NCBI GenBank assembly: GCA_937884385.1
Contig: CALGCW010000238.1
Span: 1-8,947, forward strand
Reading direction: 5' to 3'
Length of the DNA stretch: 8,947 nt
From: an uncultured Clostridia bacterium
GTDB lineage: Bacteria; Bacillota; Clostridia; Oscillospirales; CAG-272
Made by a program: the position numbers and the translations under genes. The notes below the pieces were generated by a model. It ran no database searches. It saw only the letters and a program-made list of their open reading frames with translations, and was not told the origin of the DNA. Positions 1 through 5,960 of the stretch are shown here, piece by piece (the first letter of the stretch is position 1; every line of letters starts with the position of its first letter).

Positions 1-26
1 TTTTTTTTTTTTTTTTTAAAAAAAAA
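1..26. other. T17-A9 homopolymer tract at window edge
   Basis: The window opens with 17 T followed by 9 A. On the minus strand this is T9 then A17, directly continuing the GTTC of the repeat at 22-52. It occupies the place where the right-hand copy has a GTTCTTTTT / AAAAAGAAC hairpin, so it is probably the same palindrome with expanded homopolymer arms. The second GAAC arm would lie outside the window. The tract could also reflect slippage or an assembly-edge artefact, which cannot be distinguished here. Confidence 0.5.
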
Positions 27-52
27 GAACATCTTCTTCTTTTTGTAACTTT
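22..52 (-). repeat. 31-base dispersed repeat, left copy
   Basis: Read on the minus strand, this stretch begins AAAGTTACAAA and ends ATGTTCTTTTT. It matches the stretch at 8876-8906 on the plus strand at 29 of 31 positions; the two differences are A/G and G/T. It lies 7 bases past the stop codon of the leftmost gene, so the element follows a gene 3' end in the same orientation as at the other edge. On the minus strand it continues into T9 followed by a run of 17 A, a degenerate version of the hairpin that follows the right copy. Identity and placement are seen directly; the idea of a genome-wide repeat is inference. Confidence 0.7.
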
Positions 53-59
53 TCTCATT

Positions 60-518
60 TTAACGTTTTCTTCTCGGTTTGCTTTTTTTAGGTCTGCTTG
101 CTTTTATGCTGACGATGGCACCGACGGGGAACAAGGCAAGGGAGAGCACGTGCAGACCGAGACGGAACCAGATGCCCATTCCCGATGCGAGTGAATGCGG
201 CAGGGCAAATGAGGTGAGCCTAGAAAGAAGAATAATGGCAACGCCGCAGGCAAGACTTGTTTGAAGCGGCGCGCGCTTATTTATTTTTGCCGCCGCGAAG
301 CCACCGAAAAACGCACCGATAAAGAGCGTGACGTATCCAACAGGCTCAACGAAGGCAAGTGGATCGGGTGTGGCGAGTGCGGCTGCAGTTCCCAAAAGCA
401 ACAGGGCAGCGTCTATGCCCAAAGCTGCTAAAATACTGATCCCGCACGATTTCAGCGTTTTATCAAAGCCGGTTCCCTTATTTGACGGTTTGGTATGCTT
501 GATTTTCCTTGTTTTCAT
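60..518 (-). CDS. TIGR04086-type four-helix membrane protein
   Basis: A small, very hydrophobic protein of 152 residues. It has a basic N-terminus (about 1-24), four predicted membrane helices (roughly 25-50, 57-78, 84-106, 115-139) and a strongly basic C-terminal tail rich in Lys and Arg (140-152), so both ends are probably cytoplasmic. The glycine/alanine-rich helix pair around G-A-F-F-G-G-F and its position next to yajC fit the TIGR04086 family of clostridial membrane proteins, whose function is unknown. I chose the ATG at 518-516 because GGAG (525-528 on the complement) sits 6 bases upstream. An in-frame ATG at 530, adding 4 residues, has no good ribosome binding site. The gene follows the yajC terminator, so it probably has its own promoter. 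A TTGACA-like hexamer lies at 555-560, but no well-placed -10 box was found. The family call is by recollection of its features, not by search. Confidence 0.75.
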   Translation of the reverse strand: MKTRKIKHTKPSNKGTGFDKTLKSCGISILAALGIDAALLLLGTAAALATPDPLAFVEPVGYVTLFIGAFFGGFAAAKINKRAPLQTSLACGVAIILLSRLTSFALPHSLASGMGIWFRLGLHVLSLALFPVGAIVSIKASRPKKSKPRRKR

Positions 519-581
519 ATTTTTCTCCATGCTTTTTTATTTAATCTCTATGCTTGTCAAAAGGAAAATATGAAGCAAAAT

Positions 582-612
582 AAAAAAGACTTGGATGCTC
601 CAAGTCTTTTTT
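582..612 (-). terminator. Rho-independent terminator of yajC
   Basis: A perfect 14-base-pair inverted repeat (AAAAAAGACTTGGA and its complement) with a 3-base loop at 596-598. It begins 4 bases after the yajC stop codon on the minus strand. Read leftward, the GACTTGGA/TCCAAGTC core is followed by a run of six T, the standard intrinsic terminator layout. The A/T-tracts on both sides make it formally bidirectional, but no plus-strand gene ends here. It separates yajC from the downstream membrane-protein gene. Confidence 0.92.
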
Positions 613-616
613 TGCT

Positions 617-937
617 TTACTGTGCGTCCTCTGCCTTTACGTCAACGTTGCGTACAGCAGCCTTGAGGATGCGGATCTTTGTGCCGTCTCTGCTTGTTTC
701 GATAACGCAGGTCTCTTCCTTGATGCTTACGATCTTACCGATGATACCGCCGATAGTTGTGATCTCGTCACCAACTTCAAGGGAATTTCTCATATCGTTT
801 GCTTCTTTTTCAGCCTTCTTCTGAGGTCTGATGGTAAAGAAGTACATAACAACGAACATTACGATAAGCATAATGATGGGGAAGAATGAACCGAGAAGTC
901 CGCCGCTTGTGGTTGTGTCAGTTAAATAATTGATCAT
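617..937 (-). CDS. yajC: Preprotein translocase subunit YajC
   Basis: YajC is a small accessory protein that associates with SecDF and the SecYEG translocon at the cytoplasmic membrane. The 106-residue product has a short outside N-terminus, one membrane helix (about 17-36), the family signature F-F-x-I-R-P-Q-K-K right after it (34-42), and a small soluble domain containing V-G-D-E-I-T-T-I-G-G-I-I-G. Length and architecture are typical. The start is the ATG at 937-935, preceded by GGAGGT (945-950) with 7 bases of spacing. Extending to a TTG at 952 would put the start inside that ribosome binding site and is rejected. In many Firmicutes yajC sits near tgt, secD and secF; here it is a promoter-proximal single gene closed by its own terminator. 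Confidence 0.95.
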   Translation of the reverse strand: MINYLTDTTTSGGLLGSFFPIIMLIVMFVVMYFFTIRPQKKAEKEANDMRNSLEVGDEITTIGGIIGKIVSIKEETCVIETSRDGTKIRILKAAVRNVDVKAEDAQ

Positions 938-944
938 TATTTCT

Positions 945-950
945 ACCTCC
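945..950 (-). promoter_or_regulatory. Ribosome binding site deciding the yajC start
   Basis: GGAGGT on the minus strand, 7 bases before the ATG at 937. It fixes the true yajC start and excludes the upstream TTG at 952-950, which overlaps it. Confidence 0.9.
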
Positions 951-969
951 AAATATTTTCAACTCTATT

Positions 970-998
970 ATTATACATTATTTTTTAGCTTTTTTCAA
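970..998 (-). promoter_or_regulatory. Sigma-A-type promoter of yajC
   Basis: On the minus strand, TTGAAA (998-993) and a perfect TATAAT (975-970) are separated by exactly 17 bases. Transcription would start near 963, giving a leader of about 25 bases that just accommodates the ribosome binding site at 945-950. The flanks are A/T-rich. It is back to back with the rimM promoter at 1065-1093. Confidence 0.88.
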
Positions 999-1064
999 TA
1001 GCATTTGTTAATTTTTTCAAAATTCAATAAAAATTAACAACTTTAACACTTAATAAAAAAATTA

Positions 1065-1093
1065 TTGCAAATCTGTTTATTATATGTTATAAT
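1065..1093 (+). promoter_or_regulatory. Extended -10 sigma-A-type promoter of the rimM string
   Basis: TTGCAA (1065-1070) and TATAAT (1088-1093) are 17 bases apart. The -10 box is preceded by TGT, giving the extended TGnTATAAT form. The expected start near 1100 leaves a leader of roughly 37 bases before the rimM ATG. The region from 999 to 1064, between this and the divergent yajC promoter, is almost pure A/T and could act as an upstream element for both. Confidence 0.85.
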
Positions 1094-1136
1094 AAACTAA
1101 ATAAGTATGTAATTTTGCCGTAGGGGGCGTTGACTG

Positions 1137-1646
1137 ATGAAAAAAACGGATCATCTTGAATGTGGAAGGATAATAAATACGCACGGTGTTCGCGGCGGAC
1201 TTAAGCTTGAGTCCTGGTGCAATACTCCGCAGGATCTTGCATCGCTTAAACGCGTTTTGCTTAAGAACGGTGAGCAATACGTTTGCCACAAGGTAAAGAG
1301 GGCATCCGTTTTCAAGCAATTCGTGCTGTTTGAGCTTGAAGGTATCAGTGACATAGACATGGCAGAGGCACTGAAGGGCAGGGTAGTATATGCTTACCGT
1401 GAGGATATTGACATAGATGAGGATGATTTCTTCATTGCTGACCTTATCGGTCTGCCTGTGATCGATCTTGCAAACGGTGAGACTATAGGCACTCTTTCCG
1501 ACGTGTTTAATCTCGGCGCGAGCGATCTTTATGAGATAAAGACCGAAAGCGGTAAAAAGCTTATCCCCGCCGTGCCCGAATTTATTAAGGAGATCGACCT
1601 CGATAGGGGCATCTTCGTAGCTTTGATTGAAGGAATGCTTGATTGA
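1137..1646 (+). CDS. rimM: Ribosome maturation factor RimM
   Basis: RimM binds the 30S head, with S19 as its partner, and helps 16S rRNA 3'-domain maturation in the cytoplasm. The 169-residue product shows the N-terminal RimM barrel with the hallmark G-R-I-I-N-T-H-G-V-R-G at about 10-20. A C-terminal PRC-barrel follows from about 98, where L-I-P-A-V-P-E-F-I-K-E-I-D is the typical late motif. The length is normal. The ATG at 1137 follows AGGGGG (1122-1127) at 9 bases. It is the first gene after the promoter at 1065-1093, and its TGA stop is one base before the trmD ATG, so translation of the pair is probably coupled. The upstream partners often found with it (rpsP and a KH-domain RNA-binding gene) are absent. 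Confidence 0.96.
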   Translation: MKKTDHLECGRIINTHGVRGGLKLESWCNTPQDLASLKRVLLKNGEQYVCHKVKRASVFKQFVLFELEGISDIDMAEALKGRVVYAYREDIDIDEDDFFIADLIGLPVIDLANGETIGTLSDVFNLGASDLYEIKTESGKKLIPAVPEFIKEIDLDRGIFVALIEGMLD

Positions 1647-1647
1647 T

Positions 1648-2352
1648 ATGATCAGATTTGACGTAATGACTCTCTTTCCCGATCTCGTTGAGGGAGTGCT
1701 TGGTGAGAGCATCATAGGAAGAGCGCAAAAAGCCGGATTTGTAAGCGTTAAGGCGCATAATATCCGAGATTTTGCAAATAACAAGCACAGAAAAGTTGAC
1801 GACACTCCATACGGCGGTGGCTTTGGAATGCTTATGATGGCGCCGCCCGTTTACGATTGCTATGAATTCGTTAAAGATCAGGTCGCGTCCGAATTGGGTG
1901 AGGATATCAGATCCAAGGTCATATATATGAGCCCGCAAGGCAAGGTGCTTACGCAGAAAAAAGCGCAGGAGCTTGCGGAATATGATAATCTCATCATACT
2001 GTGCGGACACTATGAGGGCATCGACTCACGCGTGCTTGAGGAGATAGTCGACGAGGAGATATCCATAGGTGATTACGTGTTGACGGGCGGAGAGCTGCCT
2101 GCGTGCGTGCTTATCGACTGCGTTTCAAGGCTTTGCGAGGGCGTTCTCGCAGATAAAAAATGCTATGAGGATGAAAGCATATCCTGCGGTAAGCTCGAAT
2201 ATCCGCAGTATACCCGTCCATATGAGTTTCACGGAAAGCGAGTTCCGGACGTTCTCATCTCCGGCAACCACGCGGAGATAGACAAGTGGAGAGAGGCAAG
2301 ATCCCTTGAAATAACTAAGCAAAAGCGCCCCGATCTTCTCGACGGGGAATAA
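1648..2352 (+). CDS. trmD: tRNA (guanine-N1)-methyltransferase TrmD
   Basis: TrmD methylates G37 of tRNAs at N1 using S-adenosylmethionine, which prevents +1 frameshifting; it acts in the cytoplasm as a dimer. The 234-residue product begins M-I-R-F-D-V-M-T-L-F-P, the usual TrmD start. It contains P-Y-G-G-G-F-G-M (54-61), G-H-Y-E-G-I-D-S-R (120-128) and the knotted SAM-binding segment S-I-G-D-Y-V-L-T-G-G-E-L-P (139-151). The Arg of V-S-R is at 161, and an acidic E-D-E-S stretch (174-177) lies where the catalytic Asp is expected. The C-terminal S-G-N-H and R-P-D-L-L are also typical. I placed the start at the ATG 1648. A TTG at 1627 would add seven residues from within rimM and has no family support. 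A possible GGA at 1632-1634 is distant (13 bases), so coupling to rimM probably drives initiation. Confidence 0.96.
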   Translation: MIRFDVMTLFPDLVEGVLGESIIGRAQKAGFVSVKAHNIRDFANNKHRKVDDTPYGGGFGMLMMAPPVYDCYEFVKDQVASELGEDIRSKVIYMSPQGKVLTQKKAQELAEYDNLIILCGHYEGIDSRVLEEIVDEEISIGDYVLTGGELPACVLIDCVSRLCEGVLADKKCYEDESISCGKLEYPQYTRPYEFHGKRVPDVLISGNHAEIDKWREARSLEITKQKRPDLLDGE

Positions 2353-2373
2353 AATATACACTCCACACAAAAA

Positions 2374-2380
2374 GGGAGGG
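2374..2380 (+). promoter_or_regulatory. Ribosome binding site supporting a TTG start
   Basis: GGGAGGG lies 6 bases before TTG at 2387. No ATG is suitably placed nearby, so this site is the main evidence that the Wzy-like gene uses a TTG start codon. Confidence 0.8.
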
Positions 2381-2386
2381 AAAAGA

Positions 2387-4417
2387 TTGAATAGATCGGA
2401 TGAAAAAATAAATCTTCTTGATGAGGAGAGAAGTGAAACCGCGGAATTTAAGAGACGGATACTTCATCCTATCAAGTACAGACGGGAAAAGAATGCCGAG
2501 GGCAGAAAAAATCCGGGCATTATTTTAACGGTCCTGTTTGCTATCGCAGCGGGAATTCTTAAAACCTTGCGTGACAGTAAGCTTGCGTACTTTTTCTCGT
2601 ATCTGTATAACGCGGTAAATCAAAAATTTAAGAACGGCTTTTTATATGCAGTTTTTAAGAGGAACAGAAAAAAGTATTCTTTTCGAAGCTTTCGCTTGAG
2701 CTTTGCGAGAATGTATGAGGAAAGCCTTGTCAACAGGCTTATCGTATGGATGAGCGAAAGGATAATACAGTCCAACCTCAGACTTTGGGGTACGGGAATG
2801 TTTGCTTTTTCCTTTGTGACGGTGTTCCTTGCGATGGTCAAGTATTACTTCACGGGCGAATTGCTCTCCGCTAACGTTGCTATAGGTATCGGAATGAGCT
2901 TTTTGGCTCTGCCCCTTATCATTTCAAAGAAAAGAATAGGCGAAAGCCTAATAAGCGGATCTATACCGAGATATATCACTATGGATATACTGAGACTTGA
3001 TGCGATGAAGTATGAAAGAGACGATACAAAGCCCGGCGGAAGCTATCTCTTCGTGCTTATGCTTGCAGGCGTGCTCGGATTACTGACATACTTTGTCGAC
3101 CCCTGGTCGCTGGTGGGAATAGTAATTTTGATCGTTGCCTTCGCGGTGATCATGTGCTTCCCCGAGCTTGGAATCGTATCGACTCTCGGACTCATTCCGT
3201 TCTCAAACGTATTTGAAAGACCGTCCATTGCCATTCTCGTTATCATTCTTTCCTCGGCAATAAGCTTTATTCTCAAGCTTATGAGGGGCAAGAGAGTTAT
3301 TGAATTTGAGATAATGGATATATTCGTGGCATTGTTTGGCATTGCTTTCCTTTTCGGAGGTATCTTCACATCGGGCGGTACTTTGTCTCTTCATTCCGCG
3401 TTGATGTACGTTGTATTTTTGTCGATATATTTCCTCGTTTCCAATGCCTTTATCAGAAAGACTTGGATATACAGAGGAATAAAGCTCATCGTTCTCACTA
3501 CGTCTGTCGTAGCCCTTGTTGCGATATTTGAGGATGGCGTTATAAGCTCCTCTTGGGTGGACATGAGTGTTTTTGCTGATATCGGAGCACGTATAAGCTC
3601 ATTTCTGGGCAACCCTAATATGCTCGGAGTATATCTTGTTATCGTTTTTCCGTTCGTTTTAGCGCAAATGCTTATGAGCAAGCGCAGGATGGGAAAGCTT
3701 ATGTATATGGTATGCGCGCTTGCGGTGTTCACCTGCATCGTGATGACTTGGTCAAGGGGCGCGTGGCTCGGACTCATCGTTTCTGTGCTTTTGTTCCTTT
3801 TGATATACAATTTTAAAAATATATGGATAATATTTGCGGGTGCTGTTACACTTCCTCTATGGTATGGCTTCATACCTCAGAATATGATTAATCGTTTTAT
3901 GAGTATTCTGCATATGTCCGATTCCTCGGTAATATACCGTTTTAATACCTGGCGAGGCGTTCTGAATATGATATATGATAACCTGCTTGGTGGAATCGGT
4001 GTTGGCGAGAGCGCATTTAAAAGCTCATACGGCGAGTATGCGGTCGCCGGAACCGAAACGGTAATGCATTCTCACAATCTTTTCCTTGAGATAATTCTGG
4101 AGCTTGGAATCGTTGGCTTTATTCTTTTTGCGGCAATTATGATCTGCTACGTTCAAAAGAGCTTCAGCAGTATCAGAACAAAGCCGCACGGGTCGAGGTC
4201 AAGAGTGATGATTGCTGCGGGCCTTTCGGGAATCGCGGGTGCGCTCACTATGGGACTTACCGACTACGTTTGGTACAATTACCGTGTTTTCCTCATTTTC
4301 TGGGCGGTGCTTGCACTTAATGCGGCACTTATCAGGATAAATGAGAAGGAGCTTGCCAAGGAAGAAGCAAGTATTACGATGAATATGAAGAGCGTTGATA
4401 CGGACATTTATCTATAA
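2387..4417 (+). CDS. O-antigen ligase/polymerase (Wzy_C-like) membrane protein
   Basis: A 676-residue polytopic membrane protein. The N-terminal region of about 130 residues is mostly basic, with one short hydrophobic stretch (45-60). It is followed by roughly 14 hydrophobic segments from 135 to 648. The second half carries features of the WaaL/Wzy/RfaL superfamily: G-N-P-N-M-L-G (408-414), T-W-S-R-G-A-W-L-G (454-462, with the conserved Arg457), R-F-N-T-W-R-G (518-524) in the large outside loop, and H-S-H-N-L-F-L-E (561-568). These enzymes join or polymerise lipid-linked glycans on the outer face of the cytoplasmic membrane, so that is the likely chemistry; the substrate is unknown. It starts with TTG and lies 34 bases after trmD. 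It is followed within 12 bases by the first of two DUF4330-type genes, suggesting a three-gene unit. It could also be a bicarbonate-transporter-like relative within the same superfamily. Confidence 0.82.
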   Translation: MNRSDEKINLLDEERSETAEFKRRILHPIKYRREKNAEGRKNPGIILTVLFAIAAGILKTLRDSKLAYFFSYLYNAVNQKFKNGFLYAVFKRNRKKYSFRSFRLSFARMYEESLVNRLIVWMSERIIQSNLRLWGTGMFAFSFVTVFLAMVKYYFTGELLSANVAIGIGMSFLALPLIISKKRIGESLISGSIPRYITMDILRLDAMKYERDDTKPGGSYLFVLMLAGVLGLLTYFVDPWSLVGIVILIVAFAVIMCFPELGIVSTLGLIPFSNVFERPSIAILVIILSSAISFILKLMRGKRVIEFEIMDIFVALFGIAFLFGGIFTSGGTLSLHSALMYVVFLSIYFLVSNAFIRKTWIYRGIKLIVLTTSVVALVAIFEDGVISSSWVDMSVFADIGARISSFLGNPNMLGVYLVIVFPFVLAQMLMSKRRMGKLMYMVCALAVFTCIVMTWSRGAWLGLIVSVLLFLLIYNFKNIWIIFAGAVTLPLWYGFIPQNMINRFMSILHMSDSSVIYRFNTWRGVLNMIYDNLLGGIGVGESAFKSSYGEYAVAGTETVMHSHNLFLEIILELGIVGFILFAAIMICYVQKSFSSIRTKPHGSRSRVMIAAGLSGIAGALTMGLTDYVWYNYRVFLIFWAVLALNAALIRINEKELAKEEASITMNMKSVDTDIYL

Positions 4418-4429
4418 TACGGAGGCATT

Positions 4430-4942
4430 ATGGAAAATAATATAAAAAACAATGAAGCAAAAAAAGGCAAATTTAATATCGTAGATGCGTTTGCAATACT
4501 AATAATTATTGCAATACTCTTTGCTGCGTTCTATATCTTTGACCCATTCTCCCTCTTTGTTCCCGAGGGAAGGCAAAACGTCACGCTTCAGTACGTGATC
4601 GAATTCAAGGGGGTTGACAATGACGTCGTAGACATTGATAATTTCAAGGTCGGTGAGACCGTTGTCGGAATGACTACGAATTATGCAATGGGTAAGATCA
4701 AGGACATCAAGGTTGAGGAGTCGTTTGTCTGGGAAGCAAACGAGGACAACACTGCGATGGTTAAAAAGACCCTTGCAAACAAATCGGATATTTATATCAC
4801 TATTGAGGTTAGTGCTACCTTTAAAAAGGGTGAGGGCTACCTCGTTGACGGTGTGCAGATAGCGCACGGAACCTTGCTCAATCTTCGCTTTGAAAATTTC
4901 ATCGGCAGCGGCAGATGCATTGAGCTTAAGAAGGTTAAATAA
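4430..4942 (+). CDS. DUF4330-type single-pass membrane protein (copy 1)
   Basis: A 170-residue protein with a short charged cytoplasmic N-terminus. The motif K-G-K-F-N-I-V-D-A-F leads into one membrane helix (about 18-37) and an extracytoplasmic domain of about 130 residues rich in beta-prone segments. The F-N-x-x-D-A entry into the helix and the G-E-T-V-V-G / G-K-I-K-D-I pattern fit the uncharacterised DUF4330 family. The ATG follows GGAGG (4421-4425). It sits 12 bases after the Wzy-like gene and 12 bases before a paralogous gene, so all three are probably co-translated. An assembly or anchoring role with the glycan enzyme is inference. The family call is from recollection, not a search. Confidence 0.72.
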   Translation: MENNIKNNEAKKGKFNIVDAFAILIIIAILFAAFYIFDPFSLFVPEGRQNVTLQYVIEFKGVDNDVVDIDNFKVGETVVGMTTNYAMGKIKDIKVEESFVWEANEDNTAMVKKTLANKSDIYITIEVSATFKKGEGYLVDGVQIAHGTLLNLRFENFIGSGRCIELKKVK

Positions 4943-4954
4943 GGAGGTGCGGTC

Positions 4955-5455
4955 ATGGAAAACAAAAAAGTAAGATTTAATGCCATAGACGCGCTCATCA
5001 TCCTTCTTGTTATTGCACTTCTTGTCGGTATAGCATACCGAGCTGTTGTTTACGATGAAAACGCAGAGAATGCAAAGCTTAAGGAATATACGGTTTATTT
5101 TAAGGTCGAGAGCATAAGAAATACCGCCCGCCAGTATTTCGTGGCAGGGGATATCGTAAGAATGAAATCTTCGAATCAGATTATAGGTGTGTTTGACTCC
5201 ATAGTACAGCACGACCCTGCGGTGGGGGCATATAATGATAAGGGAGGTCAGATATTCTATCCCGAGATCGAGAACCCCGACATCTACAATGACACTAATT
5301 GCTTTGTGATAGGCTATATTACGGTCAAGGGCGAGATGACGGACAGCGGTTTTCTTCTTAACGGAGATACCTATATCTCCTCAAACAGTGACCTTGAGAT
5401 CGTCACGGACCATATTGAGACTACAATAAAAATAATCAGCATAACTGAGAAATAA
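4955..5455 (+). CDS. DUF4330-type single-pass membrane protein (copy 2)
   Basis: A 166-residue paralogue of the preceding gene. The N-terminus K-K-V-R-F-N-A-I-D-A-L is nearly the same as copy 1 and leads into one membrane helix (about 12-30). The outside domain again has a beta-rich segment followed by a short G-D-I-V / I-I-G-V-F-D-S-I unit, matching G-E-T-V / G-K-I-K-D-I in copy 1. Beyond the helix the two have diverged clearly, which argues for an old duplication and separate roles, perhaps a heteromer. The ATG follows GGAGGT (4943-4948) at 6 bases. It is the last gene of the rimM string; no strong terminator follows. Confidence 0.72.
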   Translation: MENKKVRFNAIDALIILLVIALLVGIAYRAVVYDENAENAKLKEYTVYFKVESIRNTARQYFVAGDIVRMKSSNQIIGVFDSIVQHDPAVGAYNDKGGQIFYPEIENPDIYNDTNCFVIGYITVKGEMTDSGFLLNGDTYISSNSDLEIVTDHIETTIKIISITEK

Positions 5456-5477
5456 TTGCGTGCATAAAACGCTTTTC

Positions 5478-5500
5478 GTGCAAAAATGTGCAAAATTGTT
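5478..5500 (+). repeat. Tandem GTGCAAAA motifs upstream of the HPr promoter
   Basis: GTGCAAAA begins at 5478 and again at 5488, exactly one helical turn (10 bases) apart. The second is part of a 14-base stretch, TGTGCAAAATTGTT (5487-5500), that recurs exactly at 5596-5609. A looser match (GTGCATAAAA) starts at 5460. The position upstream of the HPr -35 box would suit a regulator binding site, but the function is inference. Confidence 0.5.
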
Positions 5501-5553
5501 AAAAAAATTGTAAATTTCGTCAAAAGTTTATGCAAGTGTACGAATTCTTTTTC

Positions 5554-5582
5554 TTGATTTTGTCTACTTATTTTGATATACT
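5554..5582 (+). promoter_or_regulatory. Sigma-A-type promoter of the HPr gene
   Basis: TTGATT (5554-5559) and TATACT (5577-5582) are separated by exactly 17 bases. A second TATACT overlaps at 5582-5587 and may shift the start point. Expected transcription start is near 5589, giving a leader of about 57 bases that contains the second copy of the TGTGCAAAATTGTT repeat. A- and T-runs upstream (5500-5530) could help polymerase binding. In the 190-base gap 5456-5645, this promoter and the GTGCAAAA motifs are all I can see. Confidence 0.78.
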
Positions 5583-5595
5583 ATACTTATAAGAT

Positions 5596-5609
5596 TGTGC
5601 AAAATTGTT
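5596..5609 (+). repeat. Second exact copy of TGTGCAAAATTGTT
   Basis: This 14-base sequence is identical to 5487-5500 and lies just downstream of the predicted HPr transcription start, 109 bases (about 10.5 turns) from the upstream copy. The two copies bracket the promoter, an arrangement used by some repressors. The core TTGTGCAA is an imperfect palindrome. Confidence 0.5.
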
Positions 5610-5645
5610 GCTATATTTACGTAGATTAAAATTAGGAGCGTTATT

Positions 5646-5909
5646 ATGATTACTAAAGAGGTTAAGATTTCAAATGCAATAGGACTTCACGCGAGACCTG
5701 CGACTTTCTTTATTCAGAAGGCGAATACGTATAACAGCTCGATCTGGGTCGTAAAGGATGACAGAAAAGTCAATGCAAAGAGCCTCTTGGGCGTTCTCTC
5801 ATTGGGAATCGCAAAGGGAATGACCATAACGCTTGTTGCGGACGGTCACGATGAGGATCTTGCCCTTGACGGTCTTACAGAGCTTATCAATACGGGCTTT
5901 GCTGAATAA
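5646..5909 (+). CDS. HPr family phosphocarrier protein
   Basis: HPr passes phosphate from enzyme I to sugar-specific EIIA proteins of the phosphotransferase system. In Gram-positives it is also phosphorylated on Ser46 by HPr kinase to control carbon catabolite repression. The 87-residue product shows G-L-H-A-R-P-A with the active His15, and N-A-K-S-L-L-G-V-L-S-L-G with Ser46 in exact canonical positions. The presence of His15 argues against a Crh-type regulatory-only protein. The ATG follows AGGAG (5634-5638) at 7 bases. The gene has its own promoter (5554-5582) and is followed by a hairpin before uvrC. No ptsI or hprK lies in the window, so whether this is the main PTS HPr or a second copy cannot be told; ptsH would be the symbol if it is the main one. 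Confidence 0.93.
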   Translation: MITKEVKISNAIGLHARPATFFIQKANTYNSSIWVVKDDRKVNAKSLLGVLSLGIAKGMTITLVADGHDEDLALDGLTELINTGFAE

Positions 5910-5938
5910 GGGCCTTCGAATTTTATGATTTAGTTTTT

Positions 5939-5960
5939 GGCGAGGAGTTTTCTCCTCGCC
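5939..5960 (+). terminator. Intercistronic hairpin between HPr and uvrC
   Basis: A perfect 9-base-pair GC-rich stem (GGCGAGGAG / CTCCTCGCC) with a TTTT loop, 29 bases after the HPr stop. The following tract is TCTTTACT, a poor U-run, so it may be a leaky terminator or a stabilising 3' hairpin, not a complete stop. The 3' arm contains CTCCT, which is complementary to the AGGAG of the uvrC ribosome binding site at 5972-5976. Confidence 0.65.

Noticed and set aside
555..560. TTGACA (minus strand) as the -35 of the TIGR04086-type gene
   Set aside because: There is no fitting -10 at 16-18 bases, and the best hexamer (TAAAAA at 15 bases) would place the start within the ribosome binding site. It remains only a hint.
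938..952. Upstream TTG start for yajC at 952
   Set aside because: The added codons overlap the GGAGGT ribosome binding site of the ATG at 937.
1627..1647. Upstream TTG start for trmD
   Set aside because: TrmD proteins normally begin at M-I-R-F-D; the extension lies inside rimM and has no ribosome binding site.
1080..1805. 241-codon open frame on the minus strand across rimM and the start of trmD
   Set aside because: It lies antisense to two clearly recognised genes, has no family features, and its composition is that of a reverse-frame shadow.
4499..5212. 237-codon open frame on the minus strand across both DUF4330-type genes
   Set aside because: The sense-strand genes have good ribosome binding sites, correct spacing and mutual similarity; the antisense product shows no recognisable domain.
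5458..5476. Possible terminator after the second DUF4330-type gene (GCGT, 7-base loop, ACGC, TTTT)
   Set aside because: The stem is only 4 base pairs with a short T-run; too weak to call. Some read-through into the HPr region is therefore possible.
5924..5929. TATGAT as a -10 box for a separate uvrC promoter
   Set aside because: No acceptable -35 box lies 16-18 bases upstream; TTTGCT at 5898 is 20 bases away.
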